From contig CAVRDF010000008.1 in the NCBI GenBank assembly GCA_963719805.1, forward strand, positions 1,302,001 through 1,366,000: a DNA stretch of 64,000 nt. Direction: 5' to 3'. Under the pieces are notes generated by a model. The model was not told the origin of the DNA. It saw nothing but the letters and a program-made list of their open reading frames with translations, and did not search any database. The position numbers were made by a program, and so were the translations under genes. This DNA is from JAMXLO01 sp963719805 (GTDB lineage Bacteria; Pseudomonadota; Alphaproteobacteria; Acetobacterales; Acetobacteraceae). Of this stretch, positions 42,060-50,508 are shown piece by piece. The first letter of the stretch is position 1. The number at the start of each line of letters is the position of its first letter.

Positions 42060-42424
42060 TTGGGGGGGCCGGTTTGCCAGTCATGTTGCTTGACGTTCAT
42101 CCGCGTACGCATCCCGCGTAGCGCCTTAAACGCGTGCGACGACGAGGGCACTAAGAAGCCCCTTACGCACTTGCTCACGCGTGAAATCACCCACGCGAAC
42201 ACGTCCATGAAAGCGCTCGATGCAATGGGCAGGTTGGACGATTACATGTCGGCAAGGTGGCTCCGGATGACACCGTCAAGCGGAAGTTCAACGTGTCGCA
42301 TGGAGAGGACGTTCACGGTGCATGGAATGGGGAGCCGGCTTTCGGATATATTGCGGAACCGAAGCCGATGGGTGGTATGCCGCCTGCCCCAGGGAATCCG
42401 GGCTCGCAAAAGCGGGTGACAGGA
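42060..42424 (+). pseudogene. Manganese catalase remnant
   Basis: Two frames carry the C-terminal part of a Mn catalase. First LNACDDEGTKKPLTHLLTREITHANTSMKALDAMGRLDD, the second metal-binding helix with REITH (seen around 42130-42245). Then, after a frame change near 42250, GKVAPDDTVKRKFNVSHGED and WNGEPAFGYIAEPKPMGGMPPAP. The N-terminal half and first metal-binding glutamates are missing, so this is a decayed gene. Mn catalases are frequent in stress islands of alphaproteobacteria. Confidence 0.75.
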
Positions 42425-42907
42425 CGAGTGTTGCTCGGTCTTGGCACAGTTTGGCCCACATGCCCGAGCCAACGCAAAACGGCTTCGCAGCAATGGGAAA
42501 CCGGGAGGCGGCCATCACTCCGCGCCGTAAGCGCGTACCACGCGATGGGAAAATGAATTCAGAAGACGGCTATCGCTTGCGCCGGTCGATTAGTGGAGAC
42601 CTACTGATCAGACACACCCCCGGGATGAGGCCGCCATCGGTGAGGTGCCGACGCCGGCGCGGTTGGCGCTGCTCTGGCGCCGCCAATGCCGGTCTGAGCA
42701 GGTGGCAAGTCGCGAAAGACTTCGCTCGATGAATCGCAAGGCTTGCTATGGCAGCAGCATGTCGCTCGCCATGGCTCAGCTACCTGTCACTGTTTCCGGG
42801 ATTTGGAACTCCAGACTGTTGATAACAGCGCGAAGCACGAAACAGTGTCGCAACTTTCGAGCTAGCTTCGGTTTGTGTTTTCGTCCATGAGGGCAAGGGA
42901 GTTCTGA
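42425..42907. other. Gene-free stretch
   Basis: About 480 bases between the catalase remnant and the SMR gene without a convincing frame, repeat or RNA. Confidence 0.4.
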
Positions 42908-43174
42908 ATGGCCTGGGCCATGGTTATTGCTGCCGGCCTATTGGAAATGGTTTGGTCCTATAGCGCCAAGCGCTCCGATGGGTTCACTCGGCTCGGATGG
43001 GCGGGGCTAACCGTGATTGCATCGCTTGTCAGTTTTTTGCTACTGGTGTTTTCGATGCGTCGGTTGCCGCTTGGCACAGCCTATGCCGTCTGGACGGGCA
43101 TCGGGGCAACGGGAAGCTTTATGGTTGGAATTGCTGCTTTGGGCGAAGTCCGCCAATTTATGGCGGATCGCTAG
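42908..43174 (+). CDS. SMR-family efflux protein (frame broken near its end)
   Basis: This small multidrug resistance-type protein starts MAWAMVIAAGLLEMVWSYSAKRS with the essential membrane Glu (Glu13) of the family. MRRLPLGTAYAVWTGIGATGSFMVGIAALGE follows, the signature third helix. The frame then gives VRQFMADR-stop at 43174. Dropping one A near 43146 gives GESANLWRIASAALIVLGVC and ends RFTSIK-stop at 43229, the expected fourth helix, for a total near 106 residues. It most resembles the SugE/Gdx branch. As written it would lack helix 4. Confidence 0.82.
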   Translation: MAWAMVIAAGLLEMVWSYSAKRSDGFTRLGWAGLTVIASLVSFLLLVFSMRRLPLGTAYAVWTGIGATGSFMVGIAALGEVRQFMADR

Positions 43175-43280
43175 CGCGGCGCTGATTGTCTTGGGCGTGT
43201 GCGGCCTGCGTTTCACCAGCATCAAGTAAATAACAAGCGAACACCTGCCGCGGTGCGGCCCAAGTTCCGCCATGCGGCCA

Positions 43281-43415
43281 TCATCGCAGCAGCAGAACTA
43301 TCAAAACGATTATCAGAATAGTGCCTAAACCGCCGCCGACGTACGGACCACCGTAGTAAAAACCGCCGCCGCCAAACACGATCAGTAGGACAATGACCAG
43401 GACGATCAGATTCAT
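43281..43415 (-). CDS. 44-residue Gly-rich membrane protein (DUF3309-like)
   Basis: This small gene encodes two hydrophobic helices (MNLIVLVIVLLIVFGGGGF and LGTILIIVLIVLLLR) around a Gly/Tyr/Pro turn (YYGGPYVGGG). AGGAG lies seven bases before the ATG. Small proteins of this composition (DUF3309 type) are common next to stress genes in alphaproteobacteria. Function unknown. Confidence 0.75.
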   Translation of the reverse strand: MNLIVLVIVLLIVFGGGGFYYGGPYVGGGLGTILIIVLIVLLLR

Positions 43416-43769
43416 GGCGTTCACTCCTAAGATTGCTCAGCGGATGAGGGAAGCGAGCCGTCATATAGTGGCTATATTATGGAGCGGATGGTCGATCCAC
43501 GCATTTAGGCCGCATCGCGTGCGTCGCCATTGACGGGCCGATTGAGGCGATCAGGCTCGGAGCGTGCGGCTCGGCAACGCTGTCACGAGACCACCAGATT
43601 TTAGTGGTTCCTGTATGTGTGGCGCAGATCGCGCGTCCTCAAGTAAATAAAGTAGCACCTCGTGGCGAATGTCGCAGAATGATGATACGTGTGGACTGGG
43701 GGCCATAGCGCTCGACGCGAATTTGGGCCCGCTCGCTCTCACCAAGGGTCTGCGAGTGATTCAGCCTGG
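43416..43769. other. Gene-free stretch at the right edge of the accessory region
   Basis: About 350 bases with no convincing gene. The coding character changes near 43770, where a decayed piece of the split gene begins. Confidence 0.4.
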
Positions 43770-43939
43770 CGTCAGCTTGGCGGTTTGGGGCGCAAGGCGC
43801 GCAATACCGGCCATAAGGCGATCACCGAGGCAAACAGCTTGTTGGCGCGCGCCGCGTCGTTCGCGAAAATCGCCATCAGATACAGGGATCGTCCGGCCGC
43901 ACGCCAGACGCTCTGCTCCGCGAGCAGGACGAAGCCATC

Positions 43940-44227
43940 ATGGCGTTCGACATTCCGCGCGCGACCGCGGTGGCGAATGCGTATCTACAGACCGGCGCGG
44001 ATCGCAACGCGCTGCTGGGAAGTCTTGCGGTCACTGCCTGCAAGTTCCAGGACGACCCGCACAACCAGAAGATCAGCCACTCGACGTTCGAGGAGTACGG
44101 GCACAACGCGACGCATCTGCGCGACCGGATGTTGTTGGCGACCGCGCGGCTACTGGCCGGCTGGCCGAAGATGCCCGGCGAGCGCGACTGCCACGCGCGC
44201 TATATGAAGGAGTGGATCCGCCACTAG
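43940..44227 (+). CDS. C-terminal fragment of the conserved protein split by the accessory region
   Basis: The open frame from the ATG at 43940 gives 95 residues (MAFDIPRATAVANAYLQTG, LGSLAVTACKFQDDPHNQKI, LRDRMLLATARLLAGWPKMP, MKEWIRH-stop), and the same frame is open upstream to about 43817, reading GRTPDALLREQDEAI just before the ATG. In another frame at about 43775-43875 the sequence reads GLGRKARNTGHKAITEANSLL. In my recollection of the family of the 24773-25189 fragment these are later segments of the same protein, with a middle part lost. The piece is thus probably the 3' remnant of that gene and untranslated or non-functional. It ends one base before the convergent dctM stop. Confidence 0.6.
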   Translation: MAFDIPRATAVANAYLQTGADRNALLGSLAVTACKFQDDPHNQKISHSTFEEYGHNATHLRDRMLLATARLLAGWPKMPGERDCHARYMKEWIRH

Positions 44228-44228
44228 C

Positions 44229-45509
44229 CTACGATCCGTACACGAGCCGCGGCAGCCACAGCGTCAGTTCCGGCACATAGGTGATGATGCCGAGCACGAT
44301 CAGCAGAATAACCAGGAACGGCAGGATGCCACGGATCACCTCGCCCACCGGTGCGTCGGAAATCGTGCTCAACACATAGAGGTTGAGTCCGACCGGCGGA
44401 TGCACCAGCCCCACCTCCATGTTGTGGGTGAAGATGATACCGAAATGCACCGGATCGACGCCCAGCGGCAGCAGCACCGGCGCCAGTATCGGCATCACCA
44501 GCAGCAGCGTGCTCACCACTTCCAGGAAGCAGCCGATGATCAACAGCAGCGCGTTGATGGTCAGCAGGAACTCCCAGGTGGCGAAGCCGCGATGCGCCGC
44601 GAAGTCCACCATGCGCCCGGGGATCCCCGAGCCGGTCATCCAGTGGCCGAATACCAGCGCGGTGGCGATGATGAGCATGATCACGCCGGCACTGCGCAGT
44701 GCCTCGGCGATCACCTCCAAGGTGCGGCTTAGCGGGAAGCCGCGGTACACACTGACGCTGACGATGAATGCGGTCACCGCGGCGAGTGCGGCCGATTCGG
44801 TTATCGTCATGAAGCCGCCGTAGATACCCATCAGCACGACAAACGGCACCGCCATGGCTGGAAGTGCGCGCCACGTCACGCGCAAGCGCTGGGTGAACGG
44901 CAATGCCGGCTCGGCGGGAAAATCCTTGCGGCGCGCGTAATACAGCACCCACAGGAAAAACGCCGCGGCCTGCAGCAAGCCAGGCAAGATCCCGGCGAGG
45001 AACAGCCGCGGCACCGACTGCTCGGTGACGATACCGTACAGGATCAGCGCCAGGGATGGCGGGATCACCACGCCAATGGTGCCCGACGCGCCAAGCACGC
45101 CGAGCGCGAAGCCTCGCGGATAGCCGCGCTCCAGCATCGCAGGCAGCAGAATGGTGCCCATCGCGAGCGCTGTCGCGACCGAGGAACCCGAGATCGCCGC
45201 GAACAGCGCGCAGGACACCACGGCGACCAGCCCCAGTGAGCCTTTGATGCCCCCAAGCCATGCCGCCGACAGATCGACCAGCGCCTGCGCCACGCCACCG
45301 CGTCGCATGAATGCGGCCGCCATGACAAACAACGGCAGCGCCATCAGTGTCGTGGAGTTGAGCTGGTCGATCATGTTCTGCGCCACGCCGACCATGTTCT
45401 GACCGGAGACGTAGAACAGGATCGCGGCGCAGGTGCCGAGCACCAGGAATATCGGCATGCCCGCGGCGAGCAGGCCGAAGAACATCACGAAGAAGCCCAG
45501 TGTCGCCAT
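44229..45509 (-). CDS. TRAP transporter large permease (DctM type)
   Basis: This 426-residue polytopic protein has some 12 helices. AALFVMAAAFMRRGG-like start segments, SGSSVATALAMGTILLPAML, GASGTIGVVIPPSLALILYG and HFGIIFTHNMEVGLVHPPVGLNLYVLS are DctM hallmarks, the last being the highly conserved NxxxGxxxPPVGxN-type motif. Its start follows the DctQ stop without any gap, so the two are coupled. It forms the membrane channel with DctQ and takes substrate from the DctP protein encoded upstream. Substrate unknown, most likely an organic acid. Confidence 0.95.
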   Translation of the reverse strand: MATLGFFVMFFGLLAAGMPIFLVLGTCAAILFYVSGQNMVGVAQNMIDQLNSTTLMALPLFVMAAAFMRRGGVAQALVDLSAAWLGGIKGSLGLVAVVSCALFAAISGSSVATALAMGTILLPAMLERGYPRGFALGVLGASGTIGVVIPPSLALILYGIVTEQSVPRLFLAGILPGLLQAAAFFLWVLYYARRKDFPAEPALPFTQRLRVTWRALPAMAVPFVVLMGIYGGFMTITESAALAAVTAFIVSVSVYRGFPLSRTLEVIAEALRSAGVIMLIIATALVFGHWMTGSGIPGRMVDFAAHRGFATWEFLLTINALLLIIGCFLEVVSTLLLVMPILAPVLLPLGVDPVHFGIIFTHNMEVGLVHPPVGLNLYVLSTISDAPVGEVIRGILPFLVILLIVLGIITYVPELTLWLPRLVYGS

Positions 45510-45989
45510 CTAGCGATTCAGCGGCTGGGCGAGTTCGGCGGGCGCCTCATGCTCGATGCTGTGACCTATCGTCATCACCCGCGGATCAAAGTGGAAGATG
45601 TACCGGTAAAGCCGCACCAGGTAGCGGATCAGCATCAGCCCGCCACCCACCGGCAGCGCTGTGTAGTAGATCCACATCGGAAACTGCAGGTCAGATGAAC
45701 TCCGCTGATCCAGCAGCAGCGCGGTGTTCACCACATCCCAGCCGTACCACACCATGCCGGCGGTAAAGCCGAGCGCCACCACGCAGTTGAAGACTTCGAC
45801 CCAGCGCTGTGTTTGTGGCCGCAGCAGCCGCAGCACCAGATCGGGACGCACATGGCCGTTGGTCCGCACCAGATCGCTGGCGACGATCATGACCGCCCAT
45901 ACAGCTATATAGACGATGACTTCTTCGGCCCAGTTGATCGCGCGCGCCGGATCGAGATAGCGGCCGAATACCTGCAGAACGGCCAGCAC
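45510..45989 (-). CDS. TRAP transporter small permease (DctQ type), 5' end uncertain
   Basis: The frame shows LAVLQVFGRYLDPARAINWAEEVIVYIAVWAVMIVASDLVRTNGHVRPDLVLRLL in pieces, the DctQ signature with WxEE and the R-N-HVR-D motif, four helices in all. The first ATG-like start (45989) lies inside helix 1. Upstream in frame is EIERTVVGLLGAFAL, a normal DctQ start, but no start codon precedes it before a stop. The ATG at 46056 (MLGRIWD) would join it after removal of one base near 46040, so a frame error at the 5' end is likely. Confidence 0.88.
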   Translation of the reverse strand: MLAVLQVFGRYLDPARAINWAEEVIVYIAVWAVMIVASDLVRTNGHVRPDLVLRLLRPQTQRWVEVFNCVVALGFTAGMVWYGWDVVNTALLLDQRSSSDLQFPMWIYYTALPVGGGLMLIRYLVRLYRYIFHFDPRVMTIGHSIEHEAPAELAQPLNR

Positions 45990-46083
45990 CAGCGCGAACG
46001 CACCCAGCAGACCGACAACGGTTCGCTCGATTTCGATCCCAGATGCGTCCCAGCATCATTGGGTCATTGAAGGTGCCGGCTTA

Positions 46084-47112
46084 TCAGGCACCGACGTCTG
46101 CCATCACCAGTTCGACCAGCTTGGGCGAAATATGCGCCTCCGCCACCGCCTGGTCCTGCACCTTCAGCAGGTCGGCGTGGATCTTGTCGAGTTCGGATTG
46201 CGGCAGGTCGGTGAACTTGACACCAAGTTTCTCCAGCGCCTCACGGCCGCTCTTTTGCAGCTTCGCGGTATTCTCCCGATAGGCCGGCGTGCTGTCGGCC
46301 CAGATCTTGGTTGCCGCTTCCTGCAGCTTCGGCCCCATCTTTTGCCAGAAATCCGGATTGACCATCGGCACGTACAACCCCATGCCCATGTTGTCCTGCA
46401 GTGAATAGCGCAGCCCGGAATCGAACAGCTTGGCGCTGTTGACGCTCTCGTTGCTGCTGATCAGTCCATCGAACGTGCCCTGCGACATCGCCAGCGGCAC
46501 GTCAGGCCAGGCAGTGACGTTCGGAATGCCGCCGAAGAAACGGATGCGGAAGGAGTTCAGCACGCCGCCCGGACTGCGCAGCTTGAGCCCCTTCAGATCC
46601 GCGGTCGAGTTCAGCGGCTTGCGCGTCGAGTACCACTCATTGAACCCAAGATCGAACCACGAGCCCAGCACCTGCACCTTCAGCTTGTTGTGGATTTCGT
46701 CATTGACGAACTTCCCACCGGCACCGTCCGCCGCCTTGTGCACCATATCGATCGGCCGGCCATAGAATGCCGGCAACTGTGAGAAGTCCGCATCGGCGAC
46801 GAAGCCGGTGATGGTCCACGTGCCGGGGCACGCCATCTCAACCTGACCTTGCACCAGCGCCTTCAGCACCTGCAGGTCGGGAAACAGCGCGCCGCTCTCG
46901 AACAGCTTGGTCTTTATCTGTCCGCCCGATGCCTGCTCGAGCTTGCCCAGGAAATCACGGAACGCGACGTTGCGCGGATGCGACGGCGCGGTATCCAGCG
47001 AACAACGCAACTCGAGCGGCGCCTCACCGCGAGCGTGGCGCAGAATTGCAAAACTGCCCAATGTCAAAGCCGATGTGCGCGCGAATGCACGCCGCGAAAT
47101 GCCCTGCGACAT
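46084..47112 (-). CDS. TRAP transporter substrate-binding protein (DctP type)
   Basis: This 342-residue periplasmic protein starts MSQGISRRAFARTSALTLGSF, a twin-arginine-type signal (RRAFAR) ending near ARGEA. LELRCSLDTAPSHPRNVAFRDFLGKLEQASGGQIKTKLF in pieces and LKGLKLRSPGG..., PDVPLAMSQGTFDGLISS are typical of DctP, with the substrate-carboxylate Arg in KLRSPGG. GGAGG lies eight bases before the ATG at 47112. It is the first gene of the DctPQM operon, 62 bases after the lipoprotein gene. Confidence 0.93.
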   Translation of the reverse strand: MSQGISRRAFARTSALTLGSFAILRHARGEAPLELRCSLDTAPSHPRNVAFRDFLGKLEQASGGQIKTKLFESGALFPDLQVLKALVQGQVEMACPGTWTITGFVADADFSQLPAFYGRPIDMVHKAADGAGGKFVNDEIHNKLKVQVLGSWFDLGFNEWYSTRKPLNSTADLKGLKLRSPGGVLNSFRIRFFGGIPNVTAWPDVPLAMSQGTFDGLISSNESVNSAKLFDSGLRYSLQDNMGMGLYVPMVNPDFWQKMGPKLQEAATKIWADSTPAYRENTAKLQKSGREALEKLGVKFTDLPQSELDKIHADLLKVQDQAVAEAHISPKLVELVMADVGA

Positions 47113-47174
47113 GGTGGTTTCCTCCGGTCGATTGCGCGGGATGACGCGCGGTATGGCGGCGCGCACCGATGGCG

Positions 47175-47825
47175 TCAAGGCGACAGCGGAGGCGGAGCAA
47201 CCGATGGCGCCGGCATGATTGCTGTCGGAGGGCCCACCGAAGGCGCTGGCGACACTGTAAGCGGTTGTTGCTGTACCGGAGTCTGCACGGCAGCCCCCGT
47301 CAGCAGCCACGCACCCAACGAACGGCGAACCTGATATTCGAACTCTACATTCATCCGGTCCATCAGGCTCTTGGTCACGTCATACAGCCGCCCCGGAAGA
47401 TCATCCAGATCGCCGGTATAGCTGCCCGTCACACTGGCGGTCGCATAAGCCGCGCGCACATTGGTGTTCGGATAGATATCCAGCTGCACCTCAAAGATGC
47501 CGGTGATGGTGTCCCCTTGCCGCACCAGCGATGCATTCTGGATGACGAACTCGGCACGGCCGGCAGCGCCGAGGGCGGCCAGCCGGTCTTCCGCCATGTT
47601 ATGCAGGGCCTGCACCGGCGGAATCGGATCGAATTGGCTCACATCCGGCGGTACCCCGGCTGGCATAAAGCGCTGCACGATCTGAATCGCCGCGACATTC
47701 AGCCTTATCGGCAACAGATAGTTGTAGTGCAGGGGCACGAACTCCCGCTGCTCGTGCCGTCCGCACGCCGCGAACGCTATCGGCAGCAACAGCGCCGAAC
47801 GGCGGCTCAGCATACCGGTGCTCAC
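47175..47825 (-). CDS. Hypothetical lipoprotein next to hslO
   Basis: This is a protein of 212-216 residues. A lipoprotein signal (MLSRRSALLLPIAFAACGRH; lipobox FAAC) follows the GTG at 47825 or the ATG at 47813. Its soluble part (FVPLHYNYLLPIRLNVAAIQIVQRF ... PPVQALHNMAEDRLAALG, and EFVIQNASLVRQ) fits a family of hypothetical alphaproteobacterial lipoproteins, and the tail is Pro/Val/Ala-rich. Its GTG overlaps the hslO stop as GTGA, so the pair is probably co-translated. Function unknown. Confidence 0.75.
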   Translation of the reverse strand: MSTGMLSRRSALLLPIAFAACGRHEQREFVPLHYNYLLPIRLNVAAIQIVQRFMPAGVPPDVSQFDPIPPVQALHNMAEDRLAALGAAGRAEFVIQNASLVRQGDTITGIFEVQLDIYPNTNVRAAYATASVTGSYTGDLDDLPGRLYDVTKSLMDRMNVEFEYQVRRSLGAWLLTGAAVQTPVQQQPLTVSPAPSVGPPTAIMPAPSVAPPPLSP

Positions 47826-48781
47826 GACGCAGGACTGCGGCCGCGCACATCGTCGCGCGCGAAACGGAAGTCGTAGTTGCAGAACTCGCAGGTCATCACG
47901 ATGTCGCCGTCCACAGCCATATGATCGAGGTCATCCGGAGGAAAGCCTTCAAGGATACCGACCAGCCGAGCCCGCGAGCAACGACAGCCGTAGGACAGGG
48001 CGCGTGCCCGGTCAGTGGCAACCCCTTCGCTGTGAAACAGCCGGTACAACAGCCGCTCGGGCGGCAGATTGTCGTCCAGCAATTCCCCATCGGTCAGCGT
48101 GGCGGCAAGTGTCGTCGCAGTGCGCCAGCTTTCCTCCTGCGCTGCCTCGTCCAGCGCCGGATCGATGCCGCCGGCGCCGGCGATCTTCTCCAGCACCAGC
48201 GCACCGGCGCGCCAGCCGTCGGGCGTCTCCTCGCAGGCAAGATGTACCAGGCAGCGAAGCTGCTCGCTGGTACGAAAATAGTGCAGTGCCATTTCTGCCA
48301 GATTGCCACCCTCGATGGTGACAATTCCCTGATGGCGGTTCTGGTCGGGTCCCTGATCAACGGTGAAGGCCAGGTAACCGGCACCCAGAAGCTGGGTTGC
48401 GCCGGGCGAGGGTTCCGCCTGCAACAGCGTGGCCAGCTTAGTACTGTCGGCGCGCGCATAGCCGCGCAATGCGCCGGTGTCGGTGCAATCCGCCAGCAGC
48501 ATCGAGACCGGCCCGTCGCCCTTGGCCTGAACGCTGAACGAACCGCGGAATTTCAAGGCGGTGGACAGTGCCGCCGCCAGTGCCAGCGACTGGCCGGCCA
48601 GCCGGGTCACGGCAGGATGATTGGGGTGGCGGGTCAGCAGCGCATGCGCCAGCGATCCCAGCCGCACGAGACGCCCGCGCACAGGCCTGCGCGGCAGGAA
48701 AAACGGCGTGACTCCGCGCGCCACGACGATATCGGGGACCGGCGGCCGGTCGCCGTCCAGGAAAGCAGGTGTGTCGGACAT
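47822..48781 (-). CDS. hslO: Redox-regulated chaperone Hsp33
   Basis: This 319-residue protein has the Hsp33 layout. GPVSMLLADCTDTGALRGYAR is the typical substrate-domain motif, and LLYRLFHSEGV leads to the zinc centre: CRCSRARL (CxC) and MTCEFCNYDFRF (CxxC). Oxidation of these cysteines releases zinc and activates the holdase in the cytoplasm. The start at 48781 (MSDTPAFLDG) is reasonable. It is followed in overlap by the lipoprotein gene. In many relatives hslO lies next to argF; here argF is 7 kb away and on the other strand. Confidence 0.95.
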   Translation of the reverse strand: MSDTPAFLDGDRPPVPDIVVARGVTPFFLPRRPVRGRLVRLGSLAHALLTRHPNHPAVTRLAGQSLALAAALSTALKFRGSFSVQAKGDGPVSMLLADCTDTGALRGYARADSTKLATLLQAEPSPGATQLLGAGYLAFTVDQGPDQNRHQGIVTIEGGNLAEMALHYFRTSEQLRCLVHLACEETPDGWRAGALVLEKIAGAGGIDPALDEAAQEESWRTATTLAATLTDGELLDDNLPPERLLYRLFHSEGVATDRARALSYGCRCSRARLVGILEGFPPDDLDHMAVDGDIVMTCEFCNYDFRFARDDVRGRSPAS

Positions 48782-48829
48782 TGCCCCAACATAGGCACGG
48801 CCTGTCGCGCGGGCTACCGTCCGGTCAAC

Positions 48830-49303
48830 ATGAGTTACTCGTTGCGTGACATGACACCAGGCGACGCAGCCGCGGTCGCGGCGCTGATCCGCGACGCCTT
48901 CGCCGCCCAGTCAGTGGTCACCGACCCGCTGCCGTCTGCGCTGCAGGTCACCGAGGCCGACGTTGCGGCGCATCTCACCCAAGGCTCTGGCGCCGTGGCG
49001 GAGACAGAGGCTCACCTCGTCGGGTCAGCCCTGTGGACGCAGCGCGATGGCGGTCTGTATCTGTCACGCCTCGCGGTGGCGCCCGGCTGGCGCGGCCGCG
49101 GCGTTGCCAAGGCGCTGGTCGGTGCAACGGAAGCCGACGCAAGGCGCCGCGGCCTGTCAAGCATCGATCTCAGCACAAGGCTGGTGCTCGAGGACAACCG
49201 GCGATTGTTTAGCGCCTGCGGCTTCGTCGAAACGACGCGCGAGGCGCATCCCGGCTATGCCGAACCGACCTTCGTCAACATGGTCAAACGGCTGGCAAGT
49301 TAG
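48830..49303 (+). CDS. GNAT-family N-acetyltransferase
   Basis: This 157-residue protein begins MSYSLRDMTPGDAAAVAALIRDAF and has the acetyl-CoA site LSRLAVAPGWRGRGVAKALV (RGRGVA as motif A), then LEDNRRLFSACGFVET (motif B). The ATG at 48830 fits the family start. It is divergent from hslO. The acceptor is unknown. Confidence 0.88.
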   Translation: MSYSLRDMTPGDAAAVAALIRDAFAAQSVVTDPLPSALQVTEADVAAHLTQGSGAVAETEAHLVGSALWTQRDGGLYLSRLAVAPGWRGRGVAKALVGATEADARRRGLSSIDLSTRLVLEDNRRLFSACGFVETTREAHPGYAEPTFVNMVKRLAS

Positions 49304-49325
49304 GCAATCAATCATGGGAGGAAAC

Positions 49326-50495
49326 ATGGGCGTCCGGCCCTGGGTCGTGCTCGCCGCCGTGGCGCTCGCCCGCATTGGGTTTGGTTATCAGTACCAGACG
49401 GTCGCCACGCTCGGTCCCGACCTGATGCGGCTGTTCCAGATCGACTACGCCGGACTGGGCACTTTGATCGGCTCGTTCATGCTGCTCGGTGGCTTTCTTG
49501 CCCTGCCGTTGGGCCTGCTTGCCCGGCGCCTTGGCGATCGGCTGGTGCTCGGCGGCGGCCTCGCCCTGATGGTGCTTGGCCCGGCGATCAGCGCCGCCGC
49601 TGACGGACCCAGCGGGATCGGTATCGGCCGCAGCGTTGCCGGCGTTGGCGGCGTGGCGATGATCGTTTTGCAGAACAAGCTGATTGCCGATTGGTTCGCC
49701 GGCCGGCGCTTCATGTGGGCGATCAGCGTGTCGGTCGCCGCGTATCCCATCGGCGTCGGCCTCGCCCAGCTTGTGTTGCCGCCGCTGACCTCGGCCTATG
49801 GCTGGCGCGCGGGATTCGTGTCCAACGCACTGCCGATGATTGTCGCGCTGGCCCTGTTCCTCGTCAGCTTCGAACCACCGCCGATGACCGCCGCCCGGCC
49901 GCGTGCCTTCGCGCTGCCGAGCGCGCGCGAATGCCTGCTGCTCACGATCGCCGGCCTGGCCTGGACCACCTACACCGCGGGCTATTCCGGCTACACCGGG
50001 TACATTCCTTCAGTAATGGCGTCGCATGAAGACGGGCTGCTGATGACCGGCTTGGTACTGGCCATCGCCACCTGGGGCAACGTGCCCGCAACTCTGATGG
50101 GGGCGGGCCTTGCCTCGCGATTTGGCGGCTTTCGCGTGTTCCTGTTCAGCACCGCCGCACTGGTCATCGGCATGTCAGGCGCCGCGCTGGTGAACTGGCC
50201 AATCAGCTTCGCGCTGATCATCGGCTTCCTTGGCTCGTTCCAACCCGGCGTGATCATGGCCATCGGCACGCTCTCGGCGCGGCCAGAGAACCGCGCCGTT
50301 GGCATGGGCCTGTTCTATTCGATCTACTACGCCGGAGGCACGGTCGTGCCGCCGCTGTGCGGCTGGGCCGCCGATGCGTATGGCCGGCCGGAAGGAGCGC
50401 TGCTCGCCGCGGCTGCGGTTTCCGCACTGGCCGTTCCGATGTATTTGCTGCATCGGCGGCTGGCGGAACACCGCGTGATGCTCGCCAAGGCGTAG
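49326..50495 (+). CDS. Major facilitator superfamily transporter
   Basis: This is a 389-residue protein with about 12 helices: VLAAVALARIGFGYQYQTVATLGPDLMRLF and the loop LPLGLLARRLGDRLVLGGG (MFS signature between helices 2 and 3) in the N-half, and a similar loop near ASRFGGFRVFLFSTAAL in the C-half. GGAGG lies four bases before the ATG at 49326. It belongs to the nitrate/cyanate-type (CynX/NimT-like) branch by general look. It starts a run with the flavoprotein and dioxygenase genes (13 and 19 bases apart). Confidence 0.88.
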   Translation: MGVRPWVVLAAVALARIGFGYQYQTVATLGPDLMRLFQIDYAGLGTLIGSFMLLGGFLALPLGLLARRLGDRLVLGGGLALMVLGPAISAAADGPSGIGIGRSVAGVGGVAMIVLQNKLIADWFAGRRFMWAISVSVAAYPIGVGLAQLVLPPLTSAYGWRAGFVSNALPMIVALALFLVSFEPPPMTAARPRAFALPSARECLLLTIAGLAWTTYTAGYSGYTGYIPSVMASHEDGLLMTGLVLAIATWGNVPATLMGAGLASRFGGFRVFLFSTAALVIGMSGAALVNWPISFALIIGFLGSFQPGVIMAIGTLSARPENRAVGMGLFYSIYYAGGTVVPPLCGWAADAYGRPEGALLAAAAVSALAVPMYLLHRRLAEHRVMLAKA

Positions 50496-50508
50496 CGAGG
50501 CTCGAGCT

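Noticed and set aside
25190..43769. Prophage or integrative element
   Set aside because: No integrase, phage structural, conjugation or plasmid gene and no tRNA attachment site could be seen; the content is metabolic, surface and stress genes.
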